A DNA stretch of 64,000 bases, taken from assembly GCA_964247055.1 (NCBI GenBank), contig OZ176053.1, positions 13,206,001 through 13,270,000 on the forward strand, given 5' to 3'. Source of the stretch: Paragordius varius (lineage: Eukaryota > Nematomorpha). The notes below the pieces were generated by a model. That model did no database searches. It was not told the DNA's origin and worked only from the letters and a program-made list of their open reading frames with translations. Positions 51,532-63,877 of this stretch are shown here, piece by piece. Position 1 is the first letter of the stretch. Every line of letters starts with the position of its first letter. Made by a program: the position numbers and the translations under genes.

Positions 51532-52638
51532 AACTTGAGTATTGATACGATTTATTGATACGACTAGTTTTATACATTAATTTTTAAAGTATCGTTGTAA
51601 AAATCGGATATGAAAGAGTTTGTCAAACTATCTCTATAATTTGATGTAGTCTTACTAAGAGAATGTATAAAAGATTATTTTGTTCACCGGTGACCAATAT
51701 CCGATTTTTAAGGACAAAGTTTAACTTGAGTATTGATGCGACTTATTGATAATACTAGTTTTATACATTAATTTATAAAGTATCGTTGTAAAAATCGGAT
51801 ATGAAAGAGTTTGTCAAACTATCTCTATTATTTGATGTAGTCTTGCTAAGAGAATGTATAAAAAATTATTTTGTTCACCGGTGACCAATATCCGATTTTT
51901 AAGGACAAAGTTTAACTTGAGTATTGATGCGACTATTTTAATACATTAATTTTTAAAGTATCGTTGTAAAAATCGGATATGAAAGAGTTTGTCAAACTAT
52001 CTCTATATTTTGATGTAGTCTTACTAAGAGAATGTATAAAAAATTATTTTGTTCACCGGGGACCAATATCCGATTTTTAAGGATAAGTTTAACTTGAGTA
52101 TTGATGCGACTTATTGATACGACTAGTTTTATACATTAATTTATAAAGTATCGTTGTAAAAATCGGATATGAAAGAGTTTGTCAAAATATCTCTATTATT
52201 TGATGTAGTCTTACTAAGAGAATGTATAAAAAATAATTTTGTTCACCGGTGACCAATATCCGATTTTTAAGGACAAAGTTTAACTTGAGTTTTGATGCGA
52301 CTGGTTTAATACCATAATTTTTAAAGTATCGTTGTACAATCCGGATATGAAAGAGTTTGTCAAACTATCTTTATATTTTGATGTAGTCTTACTAAGAAAA
52401 TGTATAAAAAACTATTTTGTTCACCGGTGACCAATATCCGATTTTTAAGGACAAAGTTTAACTTGAGTATTGATGCGACTAGTTTAATACATTAATTTTT
52501 AAAGTATCGTTGTAAAAATCGGATATGGAAAGAGTTTGTCAAACTATCTCTATATTTTGATGTAGTCTTACTAAGAAAATGTATAAAAAATTATTTTGTT
52601 CACCGGTGACCAATATCCGATTTTTAAGGACAAAGTTT
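51532..52638 (+). repeat. 1,830-bp decamer, copy 2 (partial)
   Basis: It repeats the first six monomers of copy 1, including 'gataatac' and the 'gttttg' monomer (52282). At 52639 it continues with another K monomer instead of the H-like one. Confidence 0.85.
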
Positions 52639-54279
52639 AACTTGAGTATTGATGCGACTAGTTTAATACATTAATTTTTAAAGTATCGTTGTAAAAATCG
52701 GATATGGAAAGAGTTTGTCAAACTATCTCTATATTTTGATGTAGTCTTACTAAGAGAATGTATAAAAAAATATTTTGTTCACCGGGGACCAATATCCGAT
52801 TTTTAAGGACAAAGTTTAACTTGAGTATTGATGCGACGAGTTTAATACATTAATTTTTAAAGTATAGTTGTAAAAATCGGATATGAAAGAGATTGTCAAA
52901 CTATCTCTATATTTTGATGTAGTCTTACTAAGAGAATGTATAAAAAATAATTAAGTTCACCGGTGACCAATATCCGATTTTTAAGGACAAAGTTTAACTT
53001 GAGTATTGATACGATTTATTGATACGACTAGTTTTATACATTAATTTTTAAAGTATCGTTGTAAAAATCGGATATGAAAGAGTTTGTCAAACTATCTCTA
53101 TAATTTGATGTAGTCTTACTAAGAGTATGTATAAAAGATTATTTTGTTCACCGGTGACCAATATCCGATTTTTAAGGACAAAGTTTAACTTGAGTATTGA
53201 TGCGACTTATTGATACGACTAGTTTTATACATTAATTTATAAAGTATCGTTGTAAAAATCGGATATGAAAGAGTTTGTCAAACTATCTCTATTATTTGAT
53301 GTAGTCTTGCTAAGAGAATGTATAAAAAATTATTTTGTTCACCGGTGACCAATATCCGATTTTTAAGGACAAAGTTTAACTTGAGTATTGATGCGACTAG
53401 TTTAATACATTAATTTTTAAAGTATCGTTGTAAAAATCGGATATGAAAGAGTTTGTCAAACTATCTCTATATTTTGATGTAGTCTTACTAAGAGAATGTA
53501 TAAAAAATTATTTTGTTCACCGGGGACCAATATCCGATTTTTAAGGATAAGTTTAACTTGAGTATTGATGCGACTAGTTTAATACATTAATTTTTAAAGT
53601 ATAGTTGTAAAAATCGGATATGAAAGAGTTTGTCAAACTATCTCTATATTTTGATGTAGTCTTACTAAGAGAATGTATAAAAAATAATTTTGTTCACCGG
53701 TGACCAATATCCGAGTTTTAAGGACAAAGTTTAACTTGAGTATTGATACGATTAATTGATACGACTAGTTTTATACATTAATTTTTAAAGTATCGTTGTA
53801 AAAATCGGATATGAAAGAGTTTGTCAAACTATCTCTATATTTTGATGTAGTCTTACTAAGAAAATGTATAAAAAATTATTTTGTTCACCGGTGACCAATA
53901 TCCGATTTTTAAGGACAAAGTTTAACTTGAGTATTGATGCGACTAGTTTAATACATTAATTTTTAAAGTATCGTTGTAAAAATCGGTGTTGAAAGAGTTT
54001 GTCAAACTATCTCTATATTTTGATGTAGTCTTACTAAGAGAATGTATAAAAAATAATTTTGTTCACCGGTGACCAATATCCGATTTTTAAGGACAAAGTT
54101 TAACTTGAGTATTGATGCGACTAGTTTAATACATTAATTTTTAAAGTATCGTTGTAAAAATCGGATATGAAAGAGTTTGTCAAACTATCTCTATATTTTG
54201 ATGTAGTCTTACTAAGAGAATGTATAAAAAATTATTTTGTTCACCGGGGACCAATATCCGATTTTTAAGGACAAAGTTT
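52639..54279 (+). repeat. Mosaic block joining 1,830-bp and octamer domains
   Basis: It runs a K monomer with a CGGGG end, then a run shared with 44.75-45.5 kb ('gagattgtc', 'aattaagttc', 'agagtatg'), a short 'ggataag' monomer, B, the 'gattaattg' long monomer, and a short monomer with 'cggtgttgaaag'. That last mark is otherwise seen only at 51.41 kb. It ends with a CGGGG short monomer before F. Confidence 0.75.
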
Positions 54280-55741
54280 AACTTGAGTAATCATGCGACT
54301 AGTTTTATACATTAATTTTTAAAGTATTGTTGTAAAAATCGGATATGAAAGAGTTTGCCAAACTATCTCTATATTTATATGTAGTCCTACTAAGAGAATG
54401 TATAAAAAAAATTTTGTTCACCGGTGACCAATATCCGATTTTTAAGGACAAAGTTTAACTTGAGTATTGATGCGACTTATTGATACGACTAGTTTTATAC
54501 ATTAATTTATAAAGTATCGTTGTAAAAATCGGATATGAATGAGTTTGTCAAACTATCTCTATTATTTGATGTAGTCTTGCTAAGAGAATGTATAAAAAAT
54601 TATTTTGTTCACCGGTGACCAATATCCGATTTTTAAGGACAAAGTTTAACTTGAGTATTGATGCGACTAGTTTAATACATTAATTTTTAAAGTATCGTTG
54701 TAAAAATCGGATATGAAAGAGTTTGTCAAACTATCTCTATATTTTGATGTAGTCTTACTAAGAGAATGTATAAAAAATTATTTTGTTCACCGGGGACCAG
54801 TATCCGATTTTTAAGGACAAAGTTTAACTTGAGTATTGATGCGACTTATTGATACGACTAGTTTTATACATAAATTTATAAAGTATCGTTGTAAAAATCG
54901 GATATGAAAGAGTTTGTCAAACTATCTCTATTATTTGATGTAGTCGTACTAAGAGAATGTATAAAAAATAATTTTGTTCACCGGTGACCAATATCCGATT
55001 TTTAAGGACAAAGTTTAACTTGAGTATTGATGCGACTAGTTTAATACATTAATTTTTAAAGTATCGTTGTAAAAATCGGATATGAAAGAGTTTGTCAAAC
55101 TATCTCTATATTTTGATGTAGTCTTACTAAGAGAATGTATAAAAAATAATTTTGTTCACCGGTGACCAATATCCGATTTTTAAGGACAAAGTTTAACTTG
55201 AGTATTGATACGATTTATTGATACGACTAGTTTTATACATTAATTTTTAAAGTATCGTTGTAAAAATCGGATATGAAAGAGTTTGTCAAACTATCTCTAT
55301 ATTTTGATGTAGTCTTACTAAGAGAATGTATAAAAAATAATTTTGTTCACCGGTGACAAATATCCGATTTTTAAGGACAAAGTTTAACTTGAGTATTGAT
55401 GCGACTAGTTTAACACATTAATTTTTAAAGTATCGTTGTAAAAATCGGATATGAAAGAGTTTGTCAAACTATCTCTATATTTTGATGTAGTCTTACTAAG
55501 AGAATGTATAAAAAATAATTTTGTTCACCGGTGACCAATATCCGATTTTTAAGGACAAAGTTTAACTTGAGTATTGATGCGACTAGTTTAATACATTAAT
55601 TTTTAAAGTATCGTTGTAAAAATCGGATATGAAAGTGTTTGTCAAACTATCTCTATATTTTGATGTAGTCTTACTAAGAGAATGTATAAAAAATTATTTT
55701 GTTCACCGGGGACCAATATCCGATTTTTAAGGACAAAGTTT
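54280..55741 (+). repeat. 1,462-bp octamer
   Basis: Starts are 54280 (F), 54457 (L, 'gaatgag'), 54648 (S, 'ccagtatcc'), 54826 (L, 'cataaat'), 55017 (S), 55195 (C-like), 55386 ('taacac') and 55564 (S, CGGGG). Lengths are 177, 191, 178, 191, 178, 191, 178 and 178. Confidence 0.85.
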
Positions 55742-57213
55742 AACTTGAGTAATCATGCGACTAGTTTTATACATTAATTTTTAAAGTATTGTTGTAAAAA
55801 TCGGATATGAAAGAGTTTTCCAAACTATCTCTATATTTATATGTAGTCCTACTAAGAGAATGTATAAAAAAAATTTTGTTCACCGGTGACCAATATCCGA
55901 TTTTTAAGGACAAAGTTTAACTTGAGTATTGATGCGACTTATTGATACGACTAGTTTTATACATTAATTTATAAAGTATCGTTGTAAAAATCGGATATGA
56001 ATGAGTTTGTCAAACTATCTCTATTATTTGATGTAGTCTTGCTAAGAGAATGTATAAAAAATTATTTTGTTCACCGGTGACCAATATCCGATTTTTAAGG
56101 ACAAAGTTTAACTTGAGTATTGATGCGACTAGTTTAATACATTAATTTTTAAAGTATCGTTGTAAAAATCGGATATGAAAGAGTTTGTCAAACTATCTCT
56201 ATATTTTGATGTAGTCTTACTAAGAGAATGTATAAAAAATTATTTTGTTGACCGGGGACCAGTATCCGATTTTTAAAAACAAAGTTTAACTTGAGTATTG
56301 ATGCGACTTATTTATACGACTAGTTTTATACATAAATTTATAAAGTATCGTTGTAAAAATCGGATATGAAAGAGTTTGTCAAACTATCTCTATTATTTGA
56401 TGTAGTCCTACTAAGAGAATGTATAAAAAATAATTTTGTTCACCGGTGACCAATATCCGATTTTTAAGGACAAAGTTTAACTTGAGTATTGATGCGACTT
56501 ATTGATACGACTAGTTTTATACATAAATTTATAAAGTATCGTTGTAAAAATCGGATATGAAAGAGTTTGTCAAACTATCTCTATTATTTGATGTAGTCCT
56601 ACTAAGAGAATGTATAAAAAATAATTTTGTTCACCGGTGACCAATATCCGATTTTTAAGGACAAAGTTTAACTTGAATATTGATGCGACTAGTTTAATAC
56701 ATTAATTTTTAAAGTATAGTTGTAAAAATCGGATATGAAAGAGTTTGTCAAACTATCTCTATATTTTGATGTAGTCCTAAGAGAATGTATAAAAAATAAT
56801 TTTGTTCACCGGTGACCAATATCCGATTTTTAAGGACAAAGTTTAACTTGAGTATTGATACGATTTATTGATACGACTAGTTTTATACATTAATTTTTAA
56901 AGTATCGTTGTAAAAATCGGATATGAAAGAGTTTGTCAAACTATCTCTATATTTTGATGTAGTCTTACTAAGAGAATGTATAAAAAATAATTTTGTTCAC
57001 CGGTGACCAATATCCGATTTTTCAGGACAAAGTTTAACTTGAGTATTGATGCGACTAGTTTAACACATTAATTTTCAAAGTATCGTTGTAAAAATCGGAT
57101 ATGAAAGAGTTTGTCAAAATATCTCTATATTTTGATGTAGTCTTACTAAGAGAATGTATAAAAAATTATTTTGTTCACCGGGGACCAATATCCGATTTTT
57201 AAGGACAAAGTTT
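55742..57213 (+). repeat. 1,472-bp octamer
   Basis: It is a relative of the preceding octamer in which the fifth monomer is a second L ('cataaat', 56479) and the sixth is B with a short deletion ('gtagtcctaag', 175 bp, 56670). F reads 'gttttccaaac', breaking the odd palindrome. The 'taacac' monomer joins directly to a CGGGG end. Confidence 0.83.
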
Positions 57214-57581
57214 AACTTGAGTAATCATGCGACTAGTTTTATACATTAATTTTTAAAGTATTGTTGTAAAAATCGGATATGAAAGAGTTTGCCAAACTAT
57301 CTCTATATTTATATGTAGTCCTACTAAGAGAATGTATAAAAAAAATTTTGTTCACCGGTGACCAATATCCGATTTTTAAGGACAAAGTTTAACTTGAGTA
57401 TTGATGCGACTTATTGATACGACTAGTTTTATACATTAATTTATAAAGTATCGTTGTAAAAATCGGATATGAAAGAGTTTGTCAAACTATCTCTATTATT
57501 TGATGTAGTCTTGCTAAGAGAATGTATAAAAAATTATTTTGTTCACCGGTGACCAATATCCGATTTTTAAGGACAAAGTTT
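57214..57581 (+). repeat. F-L pair before the 1,120-bp hexamers
   Basis: It holds F (57214, 177 bp) and L (57391, 191 bp, 'cttgc'). Confidence 0.8.
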
Positions 57582-58701
57582 AACTTGAGTATTGATGCGA
57601 CTAGTTTAATACATTAATTTTTAAAGTATCGTTGTAAAAATCGGATATGAAAGAGTTTGTCAAACTATCTCTATATTTTGATGTAGTCTTACTATGAGAA
57701 TGTATAAAAAATTATTTTGTTCACCGGGGACCAGTATCCGATTTTTAAGGACAAAGTTTAACTTGAGTATTGATGCGACTTATTGATACGACTAGTTTTA
57801 TACATAAATTTATAAAGTATCGTTGTAAAAATCGGATATGAAAGAGTTTGTCAAACTATCTCTATTATTTGATGTAGTCCTACTAAGAGAATGTATAAAA
57901 AATAATTTTGTTCACCGGTGACCAATATCCGATTTTTAAGGACAAAGTTTAACTTGAGTATTGATGCGACTTATTGATACGACTAGTTTAACACATTAAT
58001 TTTTAAAGTATCGTTGTAAAAATCGGATATGAAAGAGTTTGTCAAAATATCTCTATATTTTGATGTAGTCTTGCTAAGAGAATGTATGAAAAATAATTTT
58101 GTTCACCGGTGACCAATATCCGATTTTTAAGGACAAAGTTTAACTTGAGTATTGATGCGACTTATTGATACGACTAGTTTTATACATTAATTTATAAAGT
58201 ATCGTTGTAAAAATCGGATATGAAAGAGTTTGTCAAACTATCTCTATTATTTGATGTAGTCCTACTAAGAGAATGTATAAAAAATAATTCTGTTCACCAG
58301 TGACCAATATCCGATTTTTAAGGACAAAGTTTAACTTGAGTATTGATGCGACTTATTGATACGACTAGTTTAACACATTAATTTTTAAAGTATCGTTGTA
58401 AAAATCGGATATGAAAGAGTTTGTCAAACTATCTCTATATTTTGATGTAGTCTTACTAAGAGAATGTATAAAAAATAATTTTGTTCACCGGTGACCAATA
58501 TCCGATTTTTAAGGACAAAGTTTAACTTGAGTATTGATGCGACTAGTTTTATACATTAATTTATAAAGTATCGTTGTAAAAATCGGATATGAAAGAGTTT
58601 GTCAAACTATCTCTATTATTTGATGTAGTCTTGCTAAGAGAATGTATAAAAAATTATTTTGTTCACCGGTGACCAATATCCGATTTTTAAGGACAAAGTT
58701 T
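57582..58701 (+). repeat. 1,120-bp hexamer, copy 1
   Basis: Starts are 57582, 57760, 57951, 58142, 58333 and 58524, with lengths 178, 191, 191, 191, 191 and 178. Private marks are 'actatgagaatg' in the first monomer and 'aattctgttcaccag' in the fourth. Four consecutive long monomers are unusual here. The sixth (58524) is a short chimera with a long-type middle. Confidence 0.86.
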
Positions 58702-59821
58702 AACTTGAGTATTGATGCGACTAGTTTAATACATTAATTTTTAAAGTATCGTTGTAAAAATCGGATATGAAAGAGTTTGTCAAACTATCCCTATATTTTG
58801 ATGTAGTCTTACTATGAGAATGTATAAAAAATTATTTTGTTCACCGGGGACCAGTATCCGATTTTTAAGGACAAAGTTTAACTTGAGTATTGATGCGACT
58901 TATTGATACGACTAGTTTTATACATAAATTTATAAAGTATCGTTGTAAAAATCGGATATGAAAGAGTTTGTCAAACTATCTCTATTATTTGATGTAGTCC
59001 TACTAAGAGAATGTATAAAAAATAATTTTGTTCACCGGTGACCAATATCCGATTTTTAAGGACAAAGTTTAACTTGAGTATTGATGCGACTTATTGATAC
59101 GACTAGTTTAACACATTAATTTTTAAAATATCGTTGTAAAAATCGGATATGAAAGAGTTTGTCAAAATATCTCTATATTTTGATGTAGTCTTGCTAAGAG
59201 AATGTATAAAAAATAATTTTGTTCACCGGTGACCAATATCCGATTTTTAAGGACAAAGTTTAACTTGAGTATTGATGCGACTTATTGATACGACTAGTTT
59301 TATACATTAATTTATAAAGTATCGTTGTAAAAATCGGATATGAAAGAGTTTGTCAAACTATCTCTATTATTTGATGTAGTCCTACTAAGAGAATGTATAA
59401 AAAATAATTCTGTTCACCAGTGACTAATATCCGATTTTTAAGGACAAAGTTTAACTTGAGTATTGATGCGACTTATTGATACGACTAGTTTAACACATTA
59501 ATTTTTAAAGTATCGTTGTAAAAATCGGATATGAAAGAGTTTGTCAAACTATCTCTATATTTTGATGTAGTCTTACTAAGAGAATGTATAAAAAATAATT
59601 TTGTTCACCGGTGACCAATATCCGATTTTTAAGGACAAAGTTTAACTTGAGTATTGATGCGACTAGTTTAATACATTAATTTTTAAAGTATCGTTGTAAA
59701 AATCGGATATGAAAGAGTTTGTCAAACTATCTCTATATTTTGATGTAGTCTTACTAAGAGAATGTATAAAAAATTATTTTGTTCACCGAGGACCAATATC
59801 CGATTTTTAAGGACAAAGTTT
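58702..59821 (+). repeat. 1,120-bp hexamer, copy 2
   Basis: It matches copy 1 through the fifth monomer, with 'actatgagaatg' and 'aattctgttcaccag' at +1,120. The sixth monomer (59644) is an ordinary short one with 'caccgagga', and F follows. Confidence 0.85.
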
Positions 59822-60749
59822 AACTTGAGTAATCATGCGACTAGTTTTATACATTAATTTTTAAAGTATTGTTGTAAAAATCGGATATGAAAGAGTTTGC
59901 CAAACTATCTCTATATTTATATGTAGTCCTACTAAGAGAATGTATAAAAAAAATTTTGTTCACCGGTGACCAATATCCGATTTTTAAGGACAAAGTTTAA
60001 CTTGAGTATTGATGCGACTTATTGATACGACTAGTTTAACACATTAATTTTTAAAGTATCGTTGTAAAAATCGGATATGAAAGAGTTTGTCAAAATATCT
60101 CTATATTTTGATGTAGTCTTGCTAAGAGAATGTATAAAAAATAATTTTGTTCACCGGTGACCAATATCCGATTTTTAAGGACAAAGTTTAACTTGAGTAT
60201 TGATGCGACTTATTGATACGACTAGTTTTATACATAAATTTATCAAGTATCGTTGTAAAAATCGGATATGAAAGAGTTTGTCAAACTATCTCTATTATTT
60301 GATGTAGTCCTACTAAGAGAATGTATAAAAAATAATTTTGTTCACCGGTGACCAATATCCGATTTTTAAGGACAAAGTTTAACTTGAATATTGATGCGAC
60401 TAGTTTAATACATTAATTTTTAAAGTATAGTTGTAAAAATCGGATATGAAAGAGTTTGTCAAACTATCTCTATATTTTGATGTAGTCTTACTAAGAGAAT
60501 GTATAAAAAATAATTTTGTTCACCGGTGACCAATATCCGATTTTTAAGGACAAAGTTTAACTTGAGTATTGATACGATTTATTGATACGACTATTTTTAT
60601 ACATTAATTTTTAAAGTATCGTTGTAAAAATCGGATATGAAAGAGTTTGTCAAACTATCTCTATATTTTGATGTAGTCTTACTAAGAGAATGTATAAAAA
60701 ATTATTTTGTTCACCGGGGACCAATATCCGATTTTTAAGGACAAAGTTT
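59822..60749 (+). repeat. 928-bp pentamer F-L-L-B-C, copy 1
   Basis: Starts are 59822, 59999, 60190, 60381 and 60559, with lengths 177, 191, 191, 178 and 191. The third monomer has the private 'tttatcaagtatcg'. The fifth has 'cgactattttta' and a CGGGG end. Confidence 0.86.
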
Positions 60750-61487
60750 AACTTGAGTAATCATGCGACTAGTTTTATACATTAATTTTTAAAGTATTGT
60801 TGTAAAAATCGGATATGAAAGAGTTTGCCAAACTATCTCTATATTTATATGTAGTCCTACTAAGAGAATGTATAAAAAATAATTCTGTTCACCAGTGACT
60901 AATATCCGATTTTTAAGGACAAAGTTTAACTTGAGTATTGATGCGACTTATTGATACGACTAGTTTAACACATTAATTTTTAAAGTATCGTTGTAAAAAT
61001 CGGATATGAAAGAGTTTGTCAAACTATCTCTATATTTTGATGTAGTCTTACTAAGAGAATGTATAAAAAATTATTTTGTTCACCGGGGACCAATATCCGA
61101 TTTTTAAGGACAAAGTTTAACTTGAGTAATCATGCGACTAGTTTTATACATTAATTTTTAAAGTATTGTTGTAAAAATCGGATATGAAAGAGTTTGCCAA
61201 ACTATCTCTATATTTATATGTAGTCCTACTAAGAGAATGTATAAAAAATAATTCTGTTCACCAGTGACTAATATCCGATTTTTAAGGACAAAGTTTAACT
61301 TGAGTATTGATGCGACTTATTGATACGACTAGTTTAACACATTAATTTTTAAAGTATCGTTGTAAAAATCGGATATGAAAGAGTTTGTCAAACTATCTCT
61401 ATATTTTGATGTAGTCTTACTAAGAGAATGTATAAAAAATAATTTTGTTCACCGGTGACCAATATCCGATTTTTAAGGACAAAGTTT
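60750..61487 (+). repeat. 369-bp dimer of chimeric F plus L, two copies
   Basis: The dimers are 60750-61118 and 61119-61487 (178 + 191 bp each). The F-like monomer begins as F but ends 'aattctgttcaccagtgac', taken from the L monomers of the 58-59 kb hexamers. The L member has 'gtttaacac'. The first L ends CGGGG and the second CGGTG. This is the shortest-period repeat in the window. Confidence 0.86.
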
Positions 61488-61665
61488 AACTTGAGTATTG
61501 ATGCGACTAGTTTAATACATTAATTTTTAAAGTATCGTTGTAAAAATCGGATATGAAAGAGTTTGTCAAACTATCTCTATATTTTGATGTAGTCTTACTA
61601 AGAGAATGTATAAAAAATTATTTTGTTCACCGGGGACCAATATCCGATTTTTAAGGACAAAGTTT
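61488..61665 (+). repeat. Single short CGGGG monomer before F
   Basis: A 178-bp short monomer with no notable private marks. Confidence 0.8.
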
Positions 61666-62949
61666 AACTTGAGTAATCATGCGACTAGTTTTATACATTA
61701 ATTTTTAAAGTATTGTTGTAAAAATCGGATATGAAAGAGTTTGCCAAACTATCTCTATATTTATATGTAGTCCTACTAAGAGAATGTATAAAAAAAATTT
61801 TGTTCACCGGTGACCAATATCCGATTTTTAAGGACAAAGTTTAACTTGAGTATTGATGCGACTTATTGATACGACTAGTTTAACACATTAATTTTTAAAG
61901 TATCGTTGTAAAAATCGGATATGAAAGAGTTTGTCAAAATATCTCTATATTTTGATGTAGTCTTGCTAAGAGAATGTATAAAAAATAATTTTGTTCACCG
62001 GTGACCAATATCCGATTTTTAAGGACAAAGTTTAACTTGAGTATTGATGCGACTTATTGATACGACTAGTTTTATACATAAATTTATCAAGTATCGTTGT
62101 AAAAATCGGATATGAAAGAGTTTGTCAAACTATCTCTATTATTTGATGTAGTCCTACTAAGAGAATGTATAAAAAATAATTTTGTTCACCGGTGACCAAT
62201 ATCCGATTTTTAAGGACAAAGTTTAACTTGAATATTGATGCGACTAGTTTAATACATTAATTTTTAAAGTATAGTTGTAAAAATCGGATATGAAAGAGTT
62301 TGTCAAACTATCTCTATATTTTGATGTAGTCTTACTAAGAGAATGTATAAAAAATAATTTTGTTCACCGGTGACCAATATCCGATTTTTAAGGACAAAGT
62401 TTAACTTGAGTATTGATGCGACTTATTGATACGACTAGTTTTATACATAAATTTATCAAGTATCGTTGTAAAAATCGGATATGAAAGAGTTTGTCAAACT
62501 ATCTCTATTATTTGATGTAGTCCTACTAAGATAATGTATAAAAAATAATTTTGTTCACCGGTGACCAATATCCGATTTTTAAGGACAAAGTTTAACTTGA
62601 ATATTGATGCGACTAGTTTAATACATTAATTTTTAAAGTATAGTTGTAAAAATCGGATATGAAAGAGTTTGTCAAACTATCTCTATATTTTGATGTAGTC
62701 TTACTAAGAGAATGTATAAAAAATAATTTTGTTCACCGGTGACCAATATCCGATTTTTAAGGACAAAGTTTAACTTGAGTATTGATGCGACTAGTTTAAT
62801 ACATTAATTTTTAAAGTATCGTTGTAAAAATCGGATATGAAAGAGTTTGTCAAACTATCTCTATATTTTGATGTAGTCTTACTAAGAGAATGTATAAAAA
62901 ATTATTTTGTTCACCGGGGACCAATATCCGATTTTTAAGGACAAAGTTT
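61666..62949 (+). repeat. 1,284-bp heptamer F-L-L-B-L-B-S with an internal L-B dimer
   Basis: Starts are 61666, 61843, 62034, 62225, 62403, 62594 and 62772, with lengths 177, 191, 191, 178, 191, 178 and 178. The L-B pair at 62034 ('tttatcaag' L plus B) is duplicated at 62403 (offset 369). The second L reads 'actaagataatg'. Confidence 0.85.
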
Positions 62950-63877
62950 AACTTGAGTAATCATGCGACTAATTTTATACATTAATTTTTAAAGTATTGT
63001 TGTAAAAATCGGATATGAAAGAGTTTGCCAAACTATCTCTATATTTATATGTAGTCCTACTAAGAGAATGTATAAAAAAAATTTTGTTCACCGGTGACCA
63101 ATATCCGATTTTTAAGGACAAAGTTTAACTTGAGTATTGATGCGACTTATTGATACGACTAGTTTAACACATTAATTTTTAAAGTATCGTTGTAAAAATC
63201 GGATATGAAAGAGTTTGTCAAAATATCTCTATATTTTGATGTAGTCTTGCTAAGAGAATGTATAAAAAATAATTTTGTTCACCGGTGACCAATATCCGAT
63301 TTTTAAGGACAAAGTTTAACTTGAGTATTGATGCGACTTATTGATACGACTAGTTTTATACATAAATTTATCAAGTATCGTTGTAAAAATCGGATATGAA
63401 AGAGTTTGTCAAACTATCTCTATTATTTGATGTAGTCCTACTAAGAGAATGTATAAAAAATAATTTTGTTCACCGGTGACCAATATCCGATTTTTAAGGA
63501 CAAAGTTTAACTTGAATATTGATGCGACTAGTTTAATACATTAATTTTTAAAGTATAGTTGTAAAAATCGGATATGAAAGAGTTTGTCAAACTATCTCTA
63601 TATTTTGATGTAGTCTTACTAAGAGAATGTATAAAAAATAATTTTGTTCACCGGTGACCAATATCCGATTTTTAAGGACAAAGTTTAACTTGAGTATTGA
63701 TACGATTTATTGATACGACTATTTTTATACCTTAATTTTTAAAGTATCGTTGTAAAAATCGGATATGAAAGAGTTTGTCAAACTATCTCTATATTTTGAT
63801 GTAGTCTTACTAAGAGAATGTATAAAAAATTATTTTGTTCACCGGGGACCAATATCCGATTTTTAAGGACAAAGTTT
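62950..63877 (+). repeat. 928-bp pentamer F-L-L-B-C, copy 2
   Basis: It matches 59822-60749 at +3,128 bp, including 'tttatcaag' and 'cgactattttta'. Differences: 'gactaatttta' in F and 'ataccttaat' in the last monomer. Confidence 0.86.
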
